Positions 46,542 to 59,928 of a stretch of DNA of 64,000 nucleotides are shown piece after piece. Both the position numbers and the translations under genes were made by a program. Location: the NCBI GenBank assembly GCA_032622095.1, contig CP136065.1, positions 41,511,503 to 41,575,502 on the forward strand, written 5' to 3'. The notes under the pieces are model-generated. The model did no database searches, was not told the DNA's origin, and saw only the letters and a program-made list of their open reading frames with translations. The DNA is from Siphonodentalium dalli (lineage: Eukaryota > Mollusca > Scaphopoda > Gadilida > Siphonodentaliidae). How positions within the stretch are numbered: position 1 is the stretch's first letter; each line of letters starts with the position of its first letter.

Positions 46542-46970
46542 CAAACCTGAATTTAGTGTGTCTGACATTTGCAGAATGAGGTCCCCAGAGGGTGAATTTA
46601 GTTATGCTACCCTGCACAGCAGGCTAGCATATCCAAATATACTACCCATGGAACTCATTCTGCTTATGCCTCGTCTGGGAAGTATATAGGGTCTTAAATT
46701 TACATTTTCTTACTTTTTTCCGTCTGTTCAGTTTCTATATCCCCTAATTTCCAGAAGATAAAATGCATAATTGAGGTGCCCAATGCGTGCACATCACCAT
46801 CTTTAACTGGAGAACTTCAATCTGATGCTATATCTCCCATAGCAGTTGAGGCTTACACAGAATGAGATCCCCAGAGGGTGAATTTGGTGATGCTAGCCCG
46901 CCGATTGCGTCACTAAATTCACCCTTTGGGGACCTCATTCTGCAAATGTCAGACACTATATTCAGGCTTG
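46542..46970. mobile_element. Older, longer relative of the hAT-like MITE
   Basis: Ends CAAACCTGAATTTAGTGTG and CACTATATTCAGGCTTG, with internal copies of GCAGAATGAGGTCCCCAGAG and GGTGAATTT.GT.ATGCTA in both orientations. The flanking octamers (TGTGTTCC and GCTGTTCG) match at five positions only, as expected for a decayed duplication. The middle (46,680-46,855) is unrelated to the 131-bp copy. Confidence 0.55.
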
Positions 46971-48081
46971 GCTGTTCGAATATTATTTTCTAAACAGTGG
47001 GCTCTACAATATATGTATATGGGAATCATAACACTTCTAAAGATGCATTCTTGAGTTGATCATGGCTCCAAAAGTTGAAATATAGCCAATTGAAATTTTG
47101 CCCATAGGACTGTTAAACATACGGGATTTCTTATACCGGTTTGGTGCCTTATATCGACAACTCTGCGACAGTGGGCCATACAATATATGTACATGGGAGT
47201 CATAACACTTAGAAAGAAGCATTCTTGGGTTGTTCCTGGTTCCAAAAGTCGAAATATAGCCTATTGAAATTGTGCCCATATGCTAGAAGCGGGTCCTCCG
47301 ACGACTCTCTTCTAAACATACGGGGATTTCTTATACCCGCGCGCGCGATCTGTATAGCGTTATATCGGTAAATATATATGCGACAAAGGGCCCTACAGTA
47401 TAGATGTAAACGGGACCAGAACACCTAGAAAGATGCATTCTTGGGTTGATCCTGGCTCCAAAAGTCGAAATATAGCCTATTGAAATTGTGCCCATATGCT
47501 AGAAGCGGGTCCTCCGGAGGACCCGCTGTTAAACACACGGGAATTTCGTATACCCGATCTGTAGCGTTATATCGGCAAATATGCGACAAAGGGCCCTACA
47601 GTAGATGTATACGGGACCAGAACACTTAGAAAGATGTATACTTAGGTTGACAATGGCTCCAAAAGTCGAAATGTAGCCTATTGAAATTGTGCCCATATGC
47701 TAGAAGCGGGTCCTCCGGAGGACCCGCTGTTAAACACACGGGGATTTCTTATACCGGTTTGGTGCCTTATATCGACAACTCTGCGACAGTGGGCCATACA
47801 ATATATGTACATGAGAGTCATAACTCTTAGAACGATGCATTCTTGGGTTGATCCTGGCTCGAAAAGTCGAAATGTAGCCTATTGAAATTGTGCCCATATG
47901 CTAGAAGCGGGTCCTCCGGAGGACCCGCTTTTAAACACACGGGGATTTGTTATACCCGATCTGTAGCGTTATATCGGCAAATATGCGATAAAGGGCCATA
48001 CAGTAGATGTATACTGGATCAGAACACTTAGAAAGATGCATACTTGAGTTGATAAGGGCTCCAAAAGTCGAAATATATAGT

Positions 48082-49132
48082 ACTAGCCGATGAGCCCGAC
48101 GTTGTCCGGGCTATTCAAAAACCAAATTTCAAGTCGATAGCTCTACCCAGCCCGACGTTGTCCGGGCTATTCCAAAACCAAACTTCAAGTCGATAGCTCT
48201 ACCCGTTTCCGAGATCTGGTCTGTGCATGCGCGAAACTGGCGTCGCACGGGCTCGGCGACCCGGGGCAAGATACATTCACATAGCAAATTTCAAGTGTAT
48301 ATATAGCTCCACCCGTTTCCGAGATCTCGTCTGCGCGAAGCGGGCGCCGCACGGGCTCGCCAATACGACAACGACGACCGCCTGGTCAAACTACACACAC
48401 GTACCAAGTTACGTCGCGATCGGTCGAGAATCGTAGAATTGTATTAATGACATACAGACAGACAGACAGACAGACAGACAGAGGTCTTCAAAATATATAT
48501 GAGACTAGCCGATGAGCCCGACGTTGTCCGGGCTATTAAAAAACCAAATTTCAAGTCGATAGCTCTACCCGTTTCCTAGATCTGGTCTGCGCATGCGCGA
48601 AGCTGGCGTCGCACGGGCTCGGCGACCCGATAAAATTCGTATCCGGGGCAAGATACATTCACATACCAAATTTCAAGTCGATAGCTCCACCCGTTTCCGA
48701 GATCTGGTCTGCGCATGCGCGAAGCTGGCGTCGCACGGGCTCGGCGATCCGATAAAATTCGTATCCGGGGCAAGATATATTCACATACAAAATTTCAAGT
48801 CGATAGCTCCACCCGTTTTCGAGATCTGGTCTGCGCATGCGCGAAGCTGGCGTCGCACGGGCTCGGCGACCCGATAAAATTCGTATCCGGGGCAAGATAC
48901 ATTCACATAGCAAATTTCAAGTCGATAGCTCCAGCCGTTTCCGATATCTCGTCTGCGCATGCGCGAAGCGGGTGCCACACGGGTTCGCCAATACGACAAC
49001 GACGACCGCCTTGTCAAACTACACATACATACCAAGTTTCGTCCCGATCGTTCGAGAATCGTAGATTTGTATAAATGACAGACAGACAGACAGACAGACA
49101 TACAGACAGAGGTCTTCAAAATATATATGAGA
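48082..49132 (+). mobile_element. Retroposon-like dimer inserted in the satellite, copy 1
   Basis: Two head-to-tail units (48082-48503 and 48504-49132), each starting ACTAGCCGATGAGCCCGACG + TTGTCCGGGCTATT and ending (GACA)n + GAGGTCTTCAAAATATATATGAG. The second unit holds a 122-bp internal tandem (offset seen at 48593, 48715 and 48837) with CAAATTTCAAGTCGATAGCTC and TGCGCATGCGCG. CCAAGTTTCGTCCCGATCG near the tail and the tetranucleotide run resemble 3' ends of invertebrate non-LTR-type elements (inference). Long open frames on both strands (up to 136 codons) derive from the 122-bp repeat. Confidence 0.7.
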
Positions 49133-50942
49133 TTGAAATTGTGCCCATATGCTAGAAGCGGGTCCTCCGGAGGACCCGCTTTTAAACACACGGGGATTTG
49201 TTATACCCGATCTGTAGCGTTATATCGGCAAATATGCGACAGTGGGCCGTACAATATATGTACATGAGAGTCATAACACTTAAAAAGATGCATTCTTGGG
49301 TTGATCCTGGCTCCAAAAGTCGAAATGTAGCCTTTGAAATTGTGCCCATATGCTAGAAGCGGGTCCTCCGGAGGACCAGCTTTTAATCACACGGGGATTT
49401 GTTATACCGGTTTGGTGCCTTATATCGACAACTCTGCGACAGTGGGCCATACAATATATGTACATGAGAGTCATAACACTTAAACAGATGCATTCTTGGG
49501 TTGATCCTGGCTCCAAAAGTCGAAATATAGCCTATTGAAATTGTGCCCATATGCTAGAAGCGGGTCCTCCGGAGGACCCGCTGTTAAACACACGGGGATT
49601 TCTTATACCGGTTTGGTGCCTTATATCGACAACTCTGCGACAGTGGGCCATACAATATATGTACATGAGAGTCATAACACTTAGAAAGATGCATTCTTGG
49701 GTTGATCCTGGCTCCAAAAGTCGAAATGTAGCCTATTGAAATTGTGCCCATATGCTAGAAGCGGGTCCTCCGGAGGACCCGCTGTTAAACACACGGGGAT
49801 TTCTTATACCGGTTTGGTGCCTTATATCGACAACTCTGCGACAGTGGGCCATACAATATATGTACATGAGAGTCATAACACTTAGAACGATGCATTCTTG
49901 GGTTGATCCTGGCTCGAAAAGTCGAAATGTAGCCTATTGAAATTGTGCCCATATGCTAGAAGCGGGTCCTCCGGAGGACCAGCTTTTAAACACACGGGGA
50001 TTTGTTATACCCGATCTGTAGCGTTATATCGGTAAATATGCGACAGTGGGCCATACAATATATGTACATGAGAGTCATAACACTTAGAACGATGCATTCT
50101 TGGGTTCATCCTGGCTCCAAAAGTCGAAATGTAGCTTATTGAAATTGTGCCCATATGCTAGAAGCGGGTCCTCCGGAGGACCCGCTGTTAAACACACGGG
50201 GATTTCTTATACCGGTTTGGTGCCTTATATCGACAACTCTGCGACAGTGGGCCATACAATATATGTACATGAGAGTCATAACACTTAGAACGATGCATTC
50301 TTGGGTTGATCCTGGCTCCAAAGTCGAAATGTAGCCTATTGAAATTGTGCCCATATGCTAGAAGCGGGTCCTCCGGAGGACCAGCTTTTAAACACACGGG
50401 GATTTGTTATACCCGATCTGTAGCGTTATATCGGTAAATATGCGACAGTGGGCCATACAATATATGTACATGAGAGTCATAACACTTAGAAAGATGCATT
50501 CTTGGGTTGAACCTGGCTCCAAAAGTCGAAATATAGCCTATTGAAATTGTGCCCATATGCTAGAAGCGGGTCCTCCGGAGGACCAGCTTTTAAACACGCG
50601 GGGATTTGTTATACCCGATCTGTAGCATTATATCGGCAAATATGCGACAGTCGGCCATACAATATATGTACATGAGAGTCATAACACTTAGAAAGATGCA
50701 TTCTTGGGTTGATCCTGGCTCGAAAAGTCGAAATGTAGCCTATTGAAATTGTGCCCATATGCTAGAAGCGGGTCCTCCGGAGGACCCGCTTTTAAACACA
50801 CGGGGATTTGTTATACCCGATCTGTAGCGTTATATCGGCAAATATGCGATAAAGGGCCATACAGTAGATGTATACTGGATCAGAACACTTAGAAAGATGC
50901 ATACTTGAGTTGATAAGGGCTCCAAAAGTCGAAATATATAGT

Positions 50943-51997
50943 ACTAGCCGATGAGCCCGACGTTGTCCGGGCTATTCAAAAACCAAATTTCAAGTCGATA
51001 GCTCTACCCAGCCCGACGTTGTCCGGGCTATTCCAAAACCAAACTTCAAGTCGATAGCTCTACCCGTTTCCGAGATCTGGTCTGTGCATGCGCGAAACTG
51101 GCGTCGCACGGGCTCGGCGACCCGGGGCAAGATACATTCACATAGCAAATTTCAAGTGTATATATAGCTCCACCCGTTTCCGAGATCTCGTCTGCGCGAA
51201 GCGGGCGCCGCACGGGCTCGCCAATACGACAACGACGACCGCCTGGTCAAACTACACACACGTACCAAGTTTCGTCGCGATCGGTCGAGAATCGTAGAAT
51301 TGTATTAATGACATACAGACAGACATACAGACAGACAGACAGACAGAGGTCTTCAAAATATATATGAGACTAGCCGATGAGCCCGACGTTGTCCGGGCTA
51401 TTAAAAAACCAAATTTCAAGTCGATAGCTCTACCCGTTTCCTAGATCTGGTCTGCGCATGCGCGAAGCTGGCGTCGCACGGGCTCGGCGACCCGATAAAA
51501 TTCGTATCCGGGGCAAGATACATTCACATACCAAATTTCAAGTCGATAGCTCCACCCGTTTCCGAGATCTGGTCTGCGCATGCGCGAAGCTGGCGTCGCA
51601 CGGGCTCGGCGATCCGATAAAATTCGTATCCGGGGCAAGATATATTCACATACAAAATTTCAAGTCGATAGCTCCACCCGTTTCCGAGATCTGGTCTGCG
51701 CATGCGCGAAGCTGGCGTCGCACGGGCTCGGCGACCCGATAAAATTCGTATCCGGGGCAAGATACATTCACATAGCAAATTTCAAGTCGATAGCTCCAGC
51801 CGTTTCCGATATCTGGTCTGCGCATGCGCGAAGCGGGTGCCACACGGGTTCGCCAATACGACAACGACGACCGCCTTGTCAAACTACACATACATACCAA
51901 GTTTCGTCCCGATCGTTCGAGAATCGTAGATTTGTATAAATGACAGACAGACAGACAGACAGACATACAGACAGAGGTCTTCAAAATATATATGAGA
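50943..51997 (+). mobile_element. Retroposon-like dimer, copy 2 (co-amplified with satellite)
   Basis: Offset 2861 bp from copy 1 at the start and 2865 bp at the end. The 4-bp gain is in the first GACA tract. It shares the same insertion point and flanking satellite variants, so it was copied with the array and not inserted independently. Confidence 0.8.
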
Positions 51998-54900
51998 TTG
52001 AAATTGTGCCCATATGCTAGAAGCGGGTCCTCCGGAGGACCCGCTTTTAAACACACGGGGATTTGTTATACCCGATCTGTAGCGTTATATCGGTAAATAT
52101 GCGACAGTGGGCCATACAATATATGTACATGAGAGTCATAACACTTAGAACGATGCATTCTTGGGTTCATCCTGGCTCCAAAAGTCGAAATGTAGCTTAT
52201 TGAAATTGTGCCCATATGCTAGAAGCGGGTCCTCCGGAGGACCCGCTGTTAAACACACGGGGATTTCTTATACCGGTTTGATGCCTTATATCGACAACTC
52301 TGCGACAGTGGGCCATACAATATATGTACATGAGAGTCATAACACTTAGAACGATGCATTCTTGGGTTGATCCTGGCTCCAAAGTCGAAATGTAGCCTAT
52401 TGAAATTGTGCCCATATGCTAGAAGCGGGTCCTCCGGAGGACCAGCTTTTAAACACACGGGGATTTGTTATACCCGATCTGTAGCGTTATATCGGTAAAT
52501 ATGCGACAGTGGGCCATACAATATATGTACATGAGAGTCATAACACTTAGAAAGATGCATTCTTGGGTTGAACCTGGCTCCAAAAGTCGAAATATAGCCT
52601 ATTGAAATTGTGCCCATATGCTAGAAGCGGGTCCTCCGGAGGACCAGCTTTTAAACACGCGGGGATTTGTTATACCCGATCTGTAGCATTATATCGGCAA
52701 ATATGCGACAGTCGGCCATACAATATATGTACATGAGAGTCATAACACTTAGAAAGATGCATTCTTGGGTTGATCCTGGCTCGAAAAGTCGAAATGTAGC
52801 CTATTGAAATTGTGCCCATATGCTAGAAGCGGGTCCTCCGGAGGACCCGCTTTTAAACACACGGGGATTTGTTATACCCGATCTGTAGCGTTATATCGGC
52901 AAATATGCGACAGTGGGCCATACAATATATGTACATGAGAGTCATAACACTTAAAAAGATGCATTCTTGGGTTGATCCTGGCTCCAAAAGTCGAAATGTA
53001 GCCTTTGAAATTGTGCCCATATGCTAGAAGCGGGTCCTCCGGAGGACCAGCTTTTAATCACACGGGGATTTGTTATACCGGTTTGGTGCCTTATATCGAC
53101 AACTCTGCGACAGTGGGCCATACAATATATGTACATGAGAGTCATAACACTTAAAAAGATGCATTCTTGGGTTGATCCTGGCTCCAAAAGTCGAAATATA
53201 GCCTATTGAAATTGTGCCCATATGCTAGAAGCGGGTCCTCCGGAGGACCCGCTGTTAAACACACGGGGATTTCTTATACCGGTTTGGTGCCTTATATCGA
53301 CAACTCTGCGACAGTGGGCCATACAATATATGTACATGAGAGTCATAACACTTAGAAAGATGCATTCTTGGGTTGATCCTGGCTCCAAAAGTCGAAATGT
53401 AGCCTATTGAAATTGTGCCCATATGCTAGAAGCGGGTCCTCCGGAGGACCCGCTGTTAAACACACGGGGATTTCTTATACCGGTTTGGTGCCTTATATCG
53501 ACAACTCTGCGACAGTGGGCCATACAATATATGTACATGAGAGTCATAACACTTAGAACGATGCATTCTTGGGTTGATCCTGGCTCCAAAAGTCGAAATG
53601 TAGCCTATTGAAATTGTGCCCATATGCTAGAAGCGGGTCCTCCGGAGGACCAGCTTTTAAACACACGGGGATTTGTTATACCCGATCTGTAGCGTTATAT
53701 CGGCAAATATGCGACAGTGGGCCATACAATATATGTACATGAGAGTCATAACACTTAAAAAGATGCATTCTTGGGTTGATCCTGGCTCCAAAAGTCGAAA
53801 TATAGCCTATTGAAATTGTGCCCATATGCTAGAAGCGGGTCCTCCGGAGGACCCGCTGTTAAACACACGGGGATTTCTTATACCGGTTTGGTGCCTTATA
53901 TCGACAACTCTGCGACAGTGGGCCATACAATATATGTACATGAGAGTCATAACACTTAGAAAGATGCATTCTTGGGTTGATCTTGGCTCCAAAAGTCGAA
54001 ATGTAGCCTATTGAAATTGTGCCCATATGCTAGAAGCGGGTCCTCCGGAGGACCAGCTTTTAAACACACGGGGATTTGTTATACCCGATCTGTAGCGTTA
54101 TATCGGCAAATATGCGACAGTCGGCCATACAATATATGTACATGAGAGTCATAACACTTAGAAAGATGCATTCTTGGGTTGATCCTGGCTCGAAAAGTCG
54201 AAATGTAGCCTATTGAAATTGTGCCCATATGCTAGAAGCGGGTCCTCCGGAGGACCCGCTGTTAAACACACGGGGATTTCTTATACCGGTTTGGTGCCTT
54301 ATATCGACAACTCTGCGACAGTGGGCCATACAATATATGTACATGAGAGTCATAACACTTAGAAAGATGCATTCTTGGGTTGATCTTGGCTCCAAAAGTC
54401 GAAATGTAGCATATTGAAATTGTGCCCATATGCTAGAAGCGGGTCCTCCGGAGGACCAGCTTTTAAACACACGGGGATTTGTTATACCCGATCTGTAGCG
54501 TTATATCGGCAAATATGCGACAGTGGGCCATACAATATATGTACATGAGAGTCATAACACTTAAAAAGATGCATTCTTGGGTTGATCCTGGCTCCAAAAG
54601 TCGAAATGTAACCTATTGAAATTGTGCCCATATGCTAGAAGCGGGTCCTCCGGAGGACCAGCTTTTAAACACGCGGGGATTTGTTATACCCGATCTGTAG
54701 CGTTATATCGGTAAATATGCGACAGTGGGCCATACAATATATGTACATGAGAGTCATAACACTTAGAAAGATGCATTCTTGGGTTGATCCTGGCTCCAAA
54801 AGTCGAAATATAGCCTATTGAAATTGTGCCCATATGCTAGAAGCTGGTCCTCCGGAGGACCCGCTGTTAAACACACGGGGATTTCTTATACCGGTTTGGT

Positions 54901-55672
54901 GCCTTATATCGACAACTCTGCGACAGTGGGCCATACAATATATGTACATGAGAGTCATAACACTTAGAAAGATGCATTCTTGGGTTGATCCTGGCTCCAA
55001 AAGTCGAAATGTAGCCTATTGAAATTGTGCCCATATGCTAGAAGCGGGTCCTCCGGAGGACCCGCTGTTAAACACACGGGGATTTCTTATACCGGTTTGG
55101 TGCCTTATATCGACAACTCTGCGACAGTGGGCCATACAATATATGTACATGAGAGTCATAACACTTAGAAAGATACATTCTTGGGTTGATCCTGGCTCCA
55201 AAAGTCGAAATATAATCTATTGAAATTTTGCCCATATGCTAGAAGCGGGTCCTCCGGACGACCCCAACGGGACAAAGGGCCCTAAGGTAAATGTAAACTG
55301 GGACAACATAACTTAGATAGAAGCATATTTGAGTTGATCATGGATACACAAGTTGAGATATACCCAATTTAAATTGTTCGGATATGTAAACCACAGGTGT
55401 CCTCTGGAGGACCCGCTAATAAATATATCGGAATTTCAGATACCCCTTATGTTGACTTATATCGACAGTGGTGCCTAAAATATATGTGTATGCCAGTTGT
55501 ACCATATACACCCATCCAAACCTGTCAGCTTAGAAATCATTAATATTCTAGATATTATTATTATACAAGTACCAAACTCGAATTCAACAGCATAGATACA
55601 GGTAAGGTGGATGAGTGAGTCATGATGATCCATTCAACACCGAAATCTTGAGAGGCGAGGATTAGCAAATGA

Positions 55673-57633
55673 TAACGAGAGGCCGATCACGATCGGCAGA
55701 TGTTAACCCATCCCTTGGCGATAAAAATTTACTATGATCGGAATCATAAATGAGAGTTTTGGTGTTGAATTATATGAGTATACTGTATGTACTATTATAG
55801 ACAAATGTACATAACACAAATATTGGAATGTATGGGTCACCGGCATTTATATAAGAGAATGCACTGCTACAAGATATGTAATGCTAAACCACCACAGCCT
55901 TGGGTTAAATGTGAAAGGTGTGACCTGAACATGGAATACTTGGGTTAAGAGAGTCCAAGTCTACTGCTAATATCATGTGATGTTTATTGTTGAATCTTTA
56001 TTTTAAATTAGATACCATAGCCTTCTTTATCAGATTATGTGCACATTGGCATAAGAGACATCAGAAAATGATATAGCCTTATCAATAGCTAAGTAGTCCA
56101 AAGGCATGGCATAAAATTGGTGAATTGGATTTAATGTTACTCCAAACAGATTTACAGGTACATAACAAGATTTTGGACCGATTTAAACAAATTTGGTGTG
56201 GTGATTCGGGGTACCCTTGGCAGAGTTATAATGGTGTTAGTTTTTATCCGGACATCACAATATGTGTACCATACTATGGTGAATTGGATTTAATGTTGCT
56301 CCAAACAGATTTACCAGTACATAACACAAGATTTTGGACCGATTTAAACAAATTTGGTGTGGTGATTCGGGGTACCCATTGGCAGAGTTATAATGGTGTT
56401 AGTTTTTCAAATTTTCAAACTTAAAAAAATAATTATTTTTAATTATTTTAAAAAAGTGACACATTGGGAACCTTTTTAATCAACTTGTATCATAATCATC
56501 AATATCTAAATGAAAACAAGTGGTCAATCCGGACATCACAATATGTGTACCATACTATGGTATAGGTACACATAAAAATCAAAATAAATCAATCAATCAA
56601 TAGGGGCAAAGAGTGTGTCAAAATAAACCAATATAAAATGAGACATGGTATCAGATGAAAGTATCAGGAATGTTGAGATTTAACTACAGAAATCCATGCA
56701 AGTGAATGAGGAGAAACCTGGAGATAACAGAAGAATGATTAATTGAAATTTAAAATGAGAACATCCCTACAAATGAATAATAGAGTATTCCAATTAAAAC
56801 TTTAGAACTGAATGGGACAGTCCATTGAATCATGAATGGGTTCAGCTTCACCACTATCATAGAGCTATGTCCTATATACAGTGGCTAAAAATAACTAATA
56901 TTTCAATAAGACATCAGTTCTGCAGTCTCTCAGAACACTATCTATGCAGTTAAGCTTGCATTACTGGTAGTTAATTGTAATCTACCTGGGTTATCAAAAA
57001 CTCAAATCTGTTCAATTCTTAGTTGAAAAAGGGCCATAACTCTAGTATAACAAATCAGATCTAACCCATATTCGAACTCGATCTGTATTTTGAGTTGAGA
57101 AACTCACATACAAAATTTGGTTCCTATCAGTTGAAAAATTGTTGATTTAACGAAGCATTCATGAATTCTATGTCAAAGGGCCATAACTCCATAAAAAAAT
57201 ATCGGATCAAACCCATATTCGAACTCGATATGTATTTTGGACTGAGCAACTCACATACCAAATTTGGTTAGTCAGATAATATTTTTTTGAGTTATGGCAG
57301 CATACATGAATTCTAAGTTGAAAAAGGGCCATAACTCCATAAAAAAAACTTCGAACTCGATAATATTTTTTTGAGTTATGGCAGCATACATGAATTCTAA
57401 GTTGAAAAAGGGCCATAACTCCATAAAAAAAATTCGAACTCGATCTGTATTTGGTGCTGAGAAATTGATATAAAAATTTTTGTTCCGATCAGATAGAAAA
57501 TATTTCAGTTATCGCACCATGCGTAAAGTGTCTACAGACAGACAGACAGACAGACGGACGGACTAACGACGAGTGGTCAATCCGGACAACGACACTATGT
57601 TTACCATACTATGGTATGGGTAAACATAAAAAC
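55673..57633 (-). mobile_element. Composite element H1, copy 3 (inverted)
   Basis: Reverse complement of H1: AACGAGAGGCCGATCACGAT at the left and CATACTATGGTATGGGTAAA at the right, with GGGCCATAACTCC units at 57045, 57180, 57330 and 57410. Inside, a 158-bp direct duplication starts GGTGAATTGGATTTAATGTT (56118 and 56277). Confidence 0.7.
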
Positions 57634-57699
57634 CTTTATGTTGTAAACAACTTGGTGGCATTTCTAACCAAAGTTCAGTTAGTGGAGGTTTTCTCGGTG

Positions 57700-57930
57700 T
57701 TGCTTATTGCATAGTATTTCCATAATGTTTGTTTACATAACATGTCGTTTGTTTACATAACACACAGTACTAGTACTAACATCACAGTAACATGACAATA
57801 ACATGTAATTCATGCGATATTAATGATTGGAATAAGAACAGAATTTGTCTATAAATTAATATTATTTCCGTTTATGGCGGTTTTAACGGATGTGACTATT
57901 TTAACAGCAATACCAACTGCCAACACTTAC
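57700..57930 (-). mobile_element. Family T1 fragment, inverted
   Basis: GTTTGTTTACATAACA, TTTCCGTTTATGGCGGTTTT, GTGACTATTTTAACAGC and CCAACTGCC follow the T1 order in reverse orientation. It forms the outer part of the right arm that mirrors 43289-43700. Confidence 0.5.
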
Positions 57931-58286
57931 TATAATTAACGTCAGAAGGTTGTACCATGGACATTTTAATGATTAAATTATTATTAACATTTGATAAAAT
58001 ATTTATAGTGTTAGAATCATAAGTGGGTCCCAGTTATGTTGACATATGCCCTTTAAATTTTACGTAGCTTATTTCTTGGAGTAGCTAACATATTTCCCTG
58101 AATGTAAAATAAATTTATATTTATATAATAACAAACGATCTTCGTCGGGCTTTTTAGAGTCTTTAAGTTAAGCTACTCGTATCCGGTCCTCATACACTAC
58201 AGAAGGAAATGATGTGTCACAATCATCACTGATATGAAAATAATGTGTTTGGCTAAATGGTCAAAATTTAGATCCAAAAAGATGAA

Positions 58287-58435
58287 TGCCTGGAGTGAGA
58301 ATATCTACCACGAGGTCTCAAGCAGTCTACCTCTTCACATGCAAAATAGCAAAATAACATTGAATGTCTCAATGACACCATGGCTTGAGGGTGGGAACGA
58401 CCCACCATATGGTAGATATTCAACCAGGCTCTGCT
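58287..58435. mobile_element. Small foldback sequence
   Basis: GCCTGGAGTGAGAATATCTACCA is inverted as TGGTAGATATTCAACCAGGC, with arms of about 35 bp around a 90-bp centre. The open frame 58234-58443 runs through it by chance. Confidence 0.55.
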
Positions 58436-58880
58436 TAAGTTAAATTTTAAAGTTTAAACTAAATTCAACACATTAAAAAATATCAGTTTTTGAATTGATG
58501 ACTATTGTACATGTACAGTACACATCAAATAGTAATAACAATTAACATTATGATCTTGTAACTAAACATGATAGAATATTGACAGTATTGTGGTATTAAC
58601 TACTACGAGTAATATTAGTACTAATAGTACTAGTCTATCATAATATATAGGCACATGATGTATGGGGAATTTAAGGACAATAACAATAGTTACAACATTC
58701 TTTATTGCGATTAAGCCTTTAGAGGGCGTTCTCTAGTAGATTATCATATTTTATCTGCATGATAAGATTCCATAATTTTGAGACAACTTTAGCAGAAGTT
58801 GGCGTTAATGAAGCTTTGTTTTCATTAACGCCCACTTGCGGTTAAATCACTGATCACGTAATGACATGAGGACGAGTGGT

Positions 58881-59014
58881 AATAATAGTAACAACATGAT
58901 ATTGTCGAGCACAATGGTTTATTAACAGCCCTACAGGAATGATTAACAGCCCTTGGTACAATTAGAGGCATGGGGCTGTTAATCATTCCTATCGAGCCCA
59001 TCATGTTATTATTA
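58881..59014. mobile_element. Foldback sequence
   Basis: AATAATAGTAACAACATGAT..GTCGAGC pairs with GAGCCCATCATGTTATTATT, and AGGAATGATTAACAGCCC pairs with GGGCTGTTAATCATTCCT. A separate short hairpin (TGGCGTTAATGAA/TTCATTAACGCCCA) lies at 58800-58836. Confidence 0.65.
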
Positions 59015-59928
59015 TATATCAATGCACTATCATGTTATTTTGTCATTGTTATCAGTAGTATGTTGTCGTTTATATTTCATATGATAAAATAAATAAAGAA
59101 TGATTTTAAACAATGTTTATGGTATATATGGGGCCAACTTTGCATTAATTACTTTTACACAGGTCAATTAACATGATGAATAGACCTGTTAAATATCACG
59201 GATTGTACGTGATACTCCCAGATTGTCATAGATAAAACCTCCAAAATACGAAAGAGAATCGATTTCTCCCGCATGTGCAGATGTCTTAACATCAAGAGTA
59301 ATTTCATATTAATCATTATAAATCCATAATGATAACATAGGCAAGCATGAATGACAATGTCTGGGCATGCGCATTGATGTCTGAGGTTAATATTTGAGAC
59401 GAGTATAGTGATAAAACGATCATAAAATTAGTCAATCCCTTAATGTGATAGTCTGTTAATTGGGGAAAAAAACACTACATATATGTCTGAAGTGTAATAT
59501 TAGTGTAAGGATGCAACACGATATACGAACATATATGAAACGTAAGTCGCGACCAGATAAGCTGGTAAAGTCAACTCAGTACACACTTCAAAAATTTATA
59601 TCTGATCACTGTGAGCTTTGATGGCCGGGTATGTTCCTCGACACGAATCAAATCGATGATTTTTACACCCAAACCAAAGAAATATTAATTTAGGAGCATC
59701 TGATCAAATTGAGTACCTGTAATAGCATGTAATTAACCCTCCCCACATAAGGTCATGCAGGGTGAACTACCCGAGCAGCTACATACATTGGCATTATCTG
59801 GGATAACTTCCCAAAACATGCAAAAGAGTCACTATAATTATCTTTCAAGTTTTCAACCAATATACATCGAAAAAAAATTATTCCGATTTCTTTTAAAATT
59901 AATGAAACACACAGAATATTTATTTATT

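Larger units (their letters stand above)
46990..55510. repeat. 201-bp satellite array with central palindrome
   Basis: About 32 units of 201 bp, divergent at both edges and very uniform in the middle. Each contains the palindrome GCGGGTCCTCCGGAGGACCCGC or a one-mismatch form (..GGACCAGC). Two subtypes exist. Type A has TTTCTTATACCGGTTTGGTG and TCGACAACTCTGCGACAG. Type B has TTTGTTATACCCGATCTGTA and TCGGCAAATATGCGACAG. Open frames of 61-72 codons on both strands recur in every unit and are by-products. Two copies of a retroposon-like dimer interrupt the array. Confidence 0.95.

Noticed and set aside
48082-48130. CCGATGAG with a GCCCG..CGGGC stem resembling a hammerhead core
   Set aside because: The invariant CTGATGA is CCGATGA, and the GAAA after the stem is replaced by TATT. 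Not a plausible active ribozyme.
46990-55510. Repeated open frames of 61-136 codons on both strands
   Set aside because: They recur with the 201-bp or 122-bp unit, occur on both strands at once, and change with repeat variants. They are by-products of stop-free repeats, not genes.
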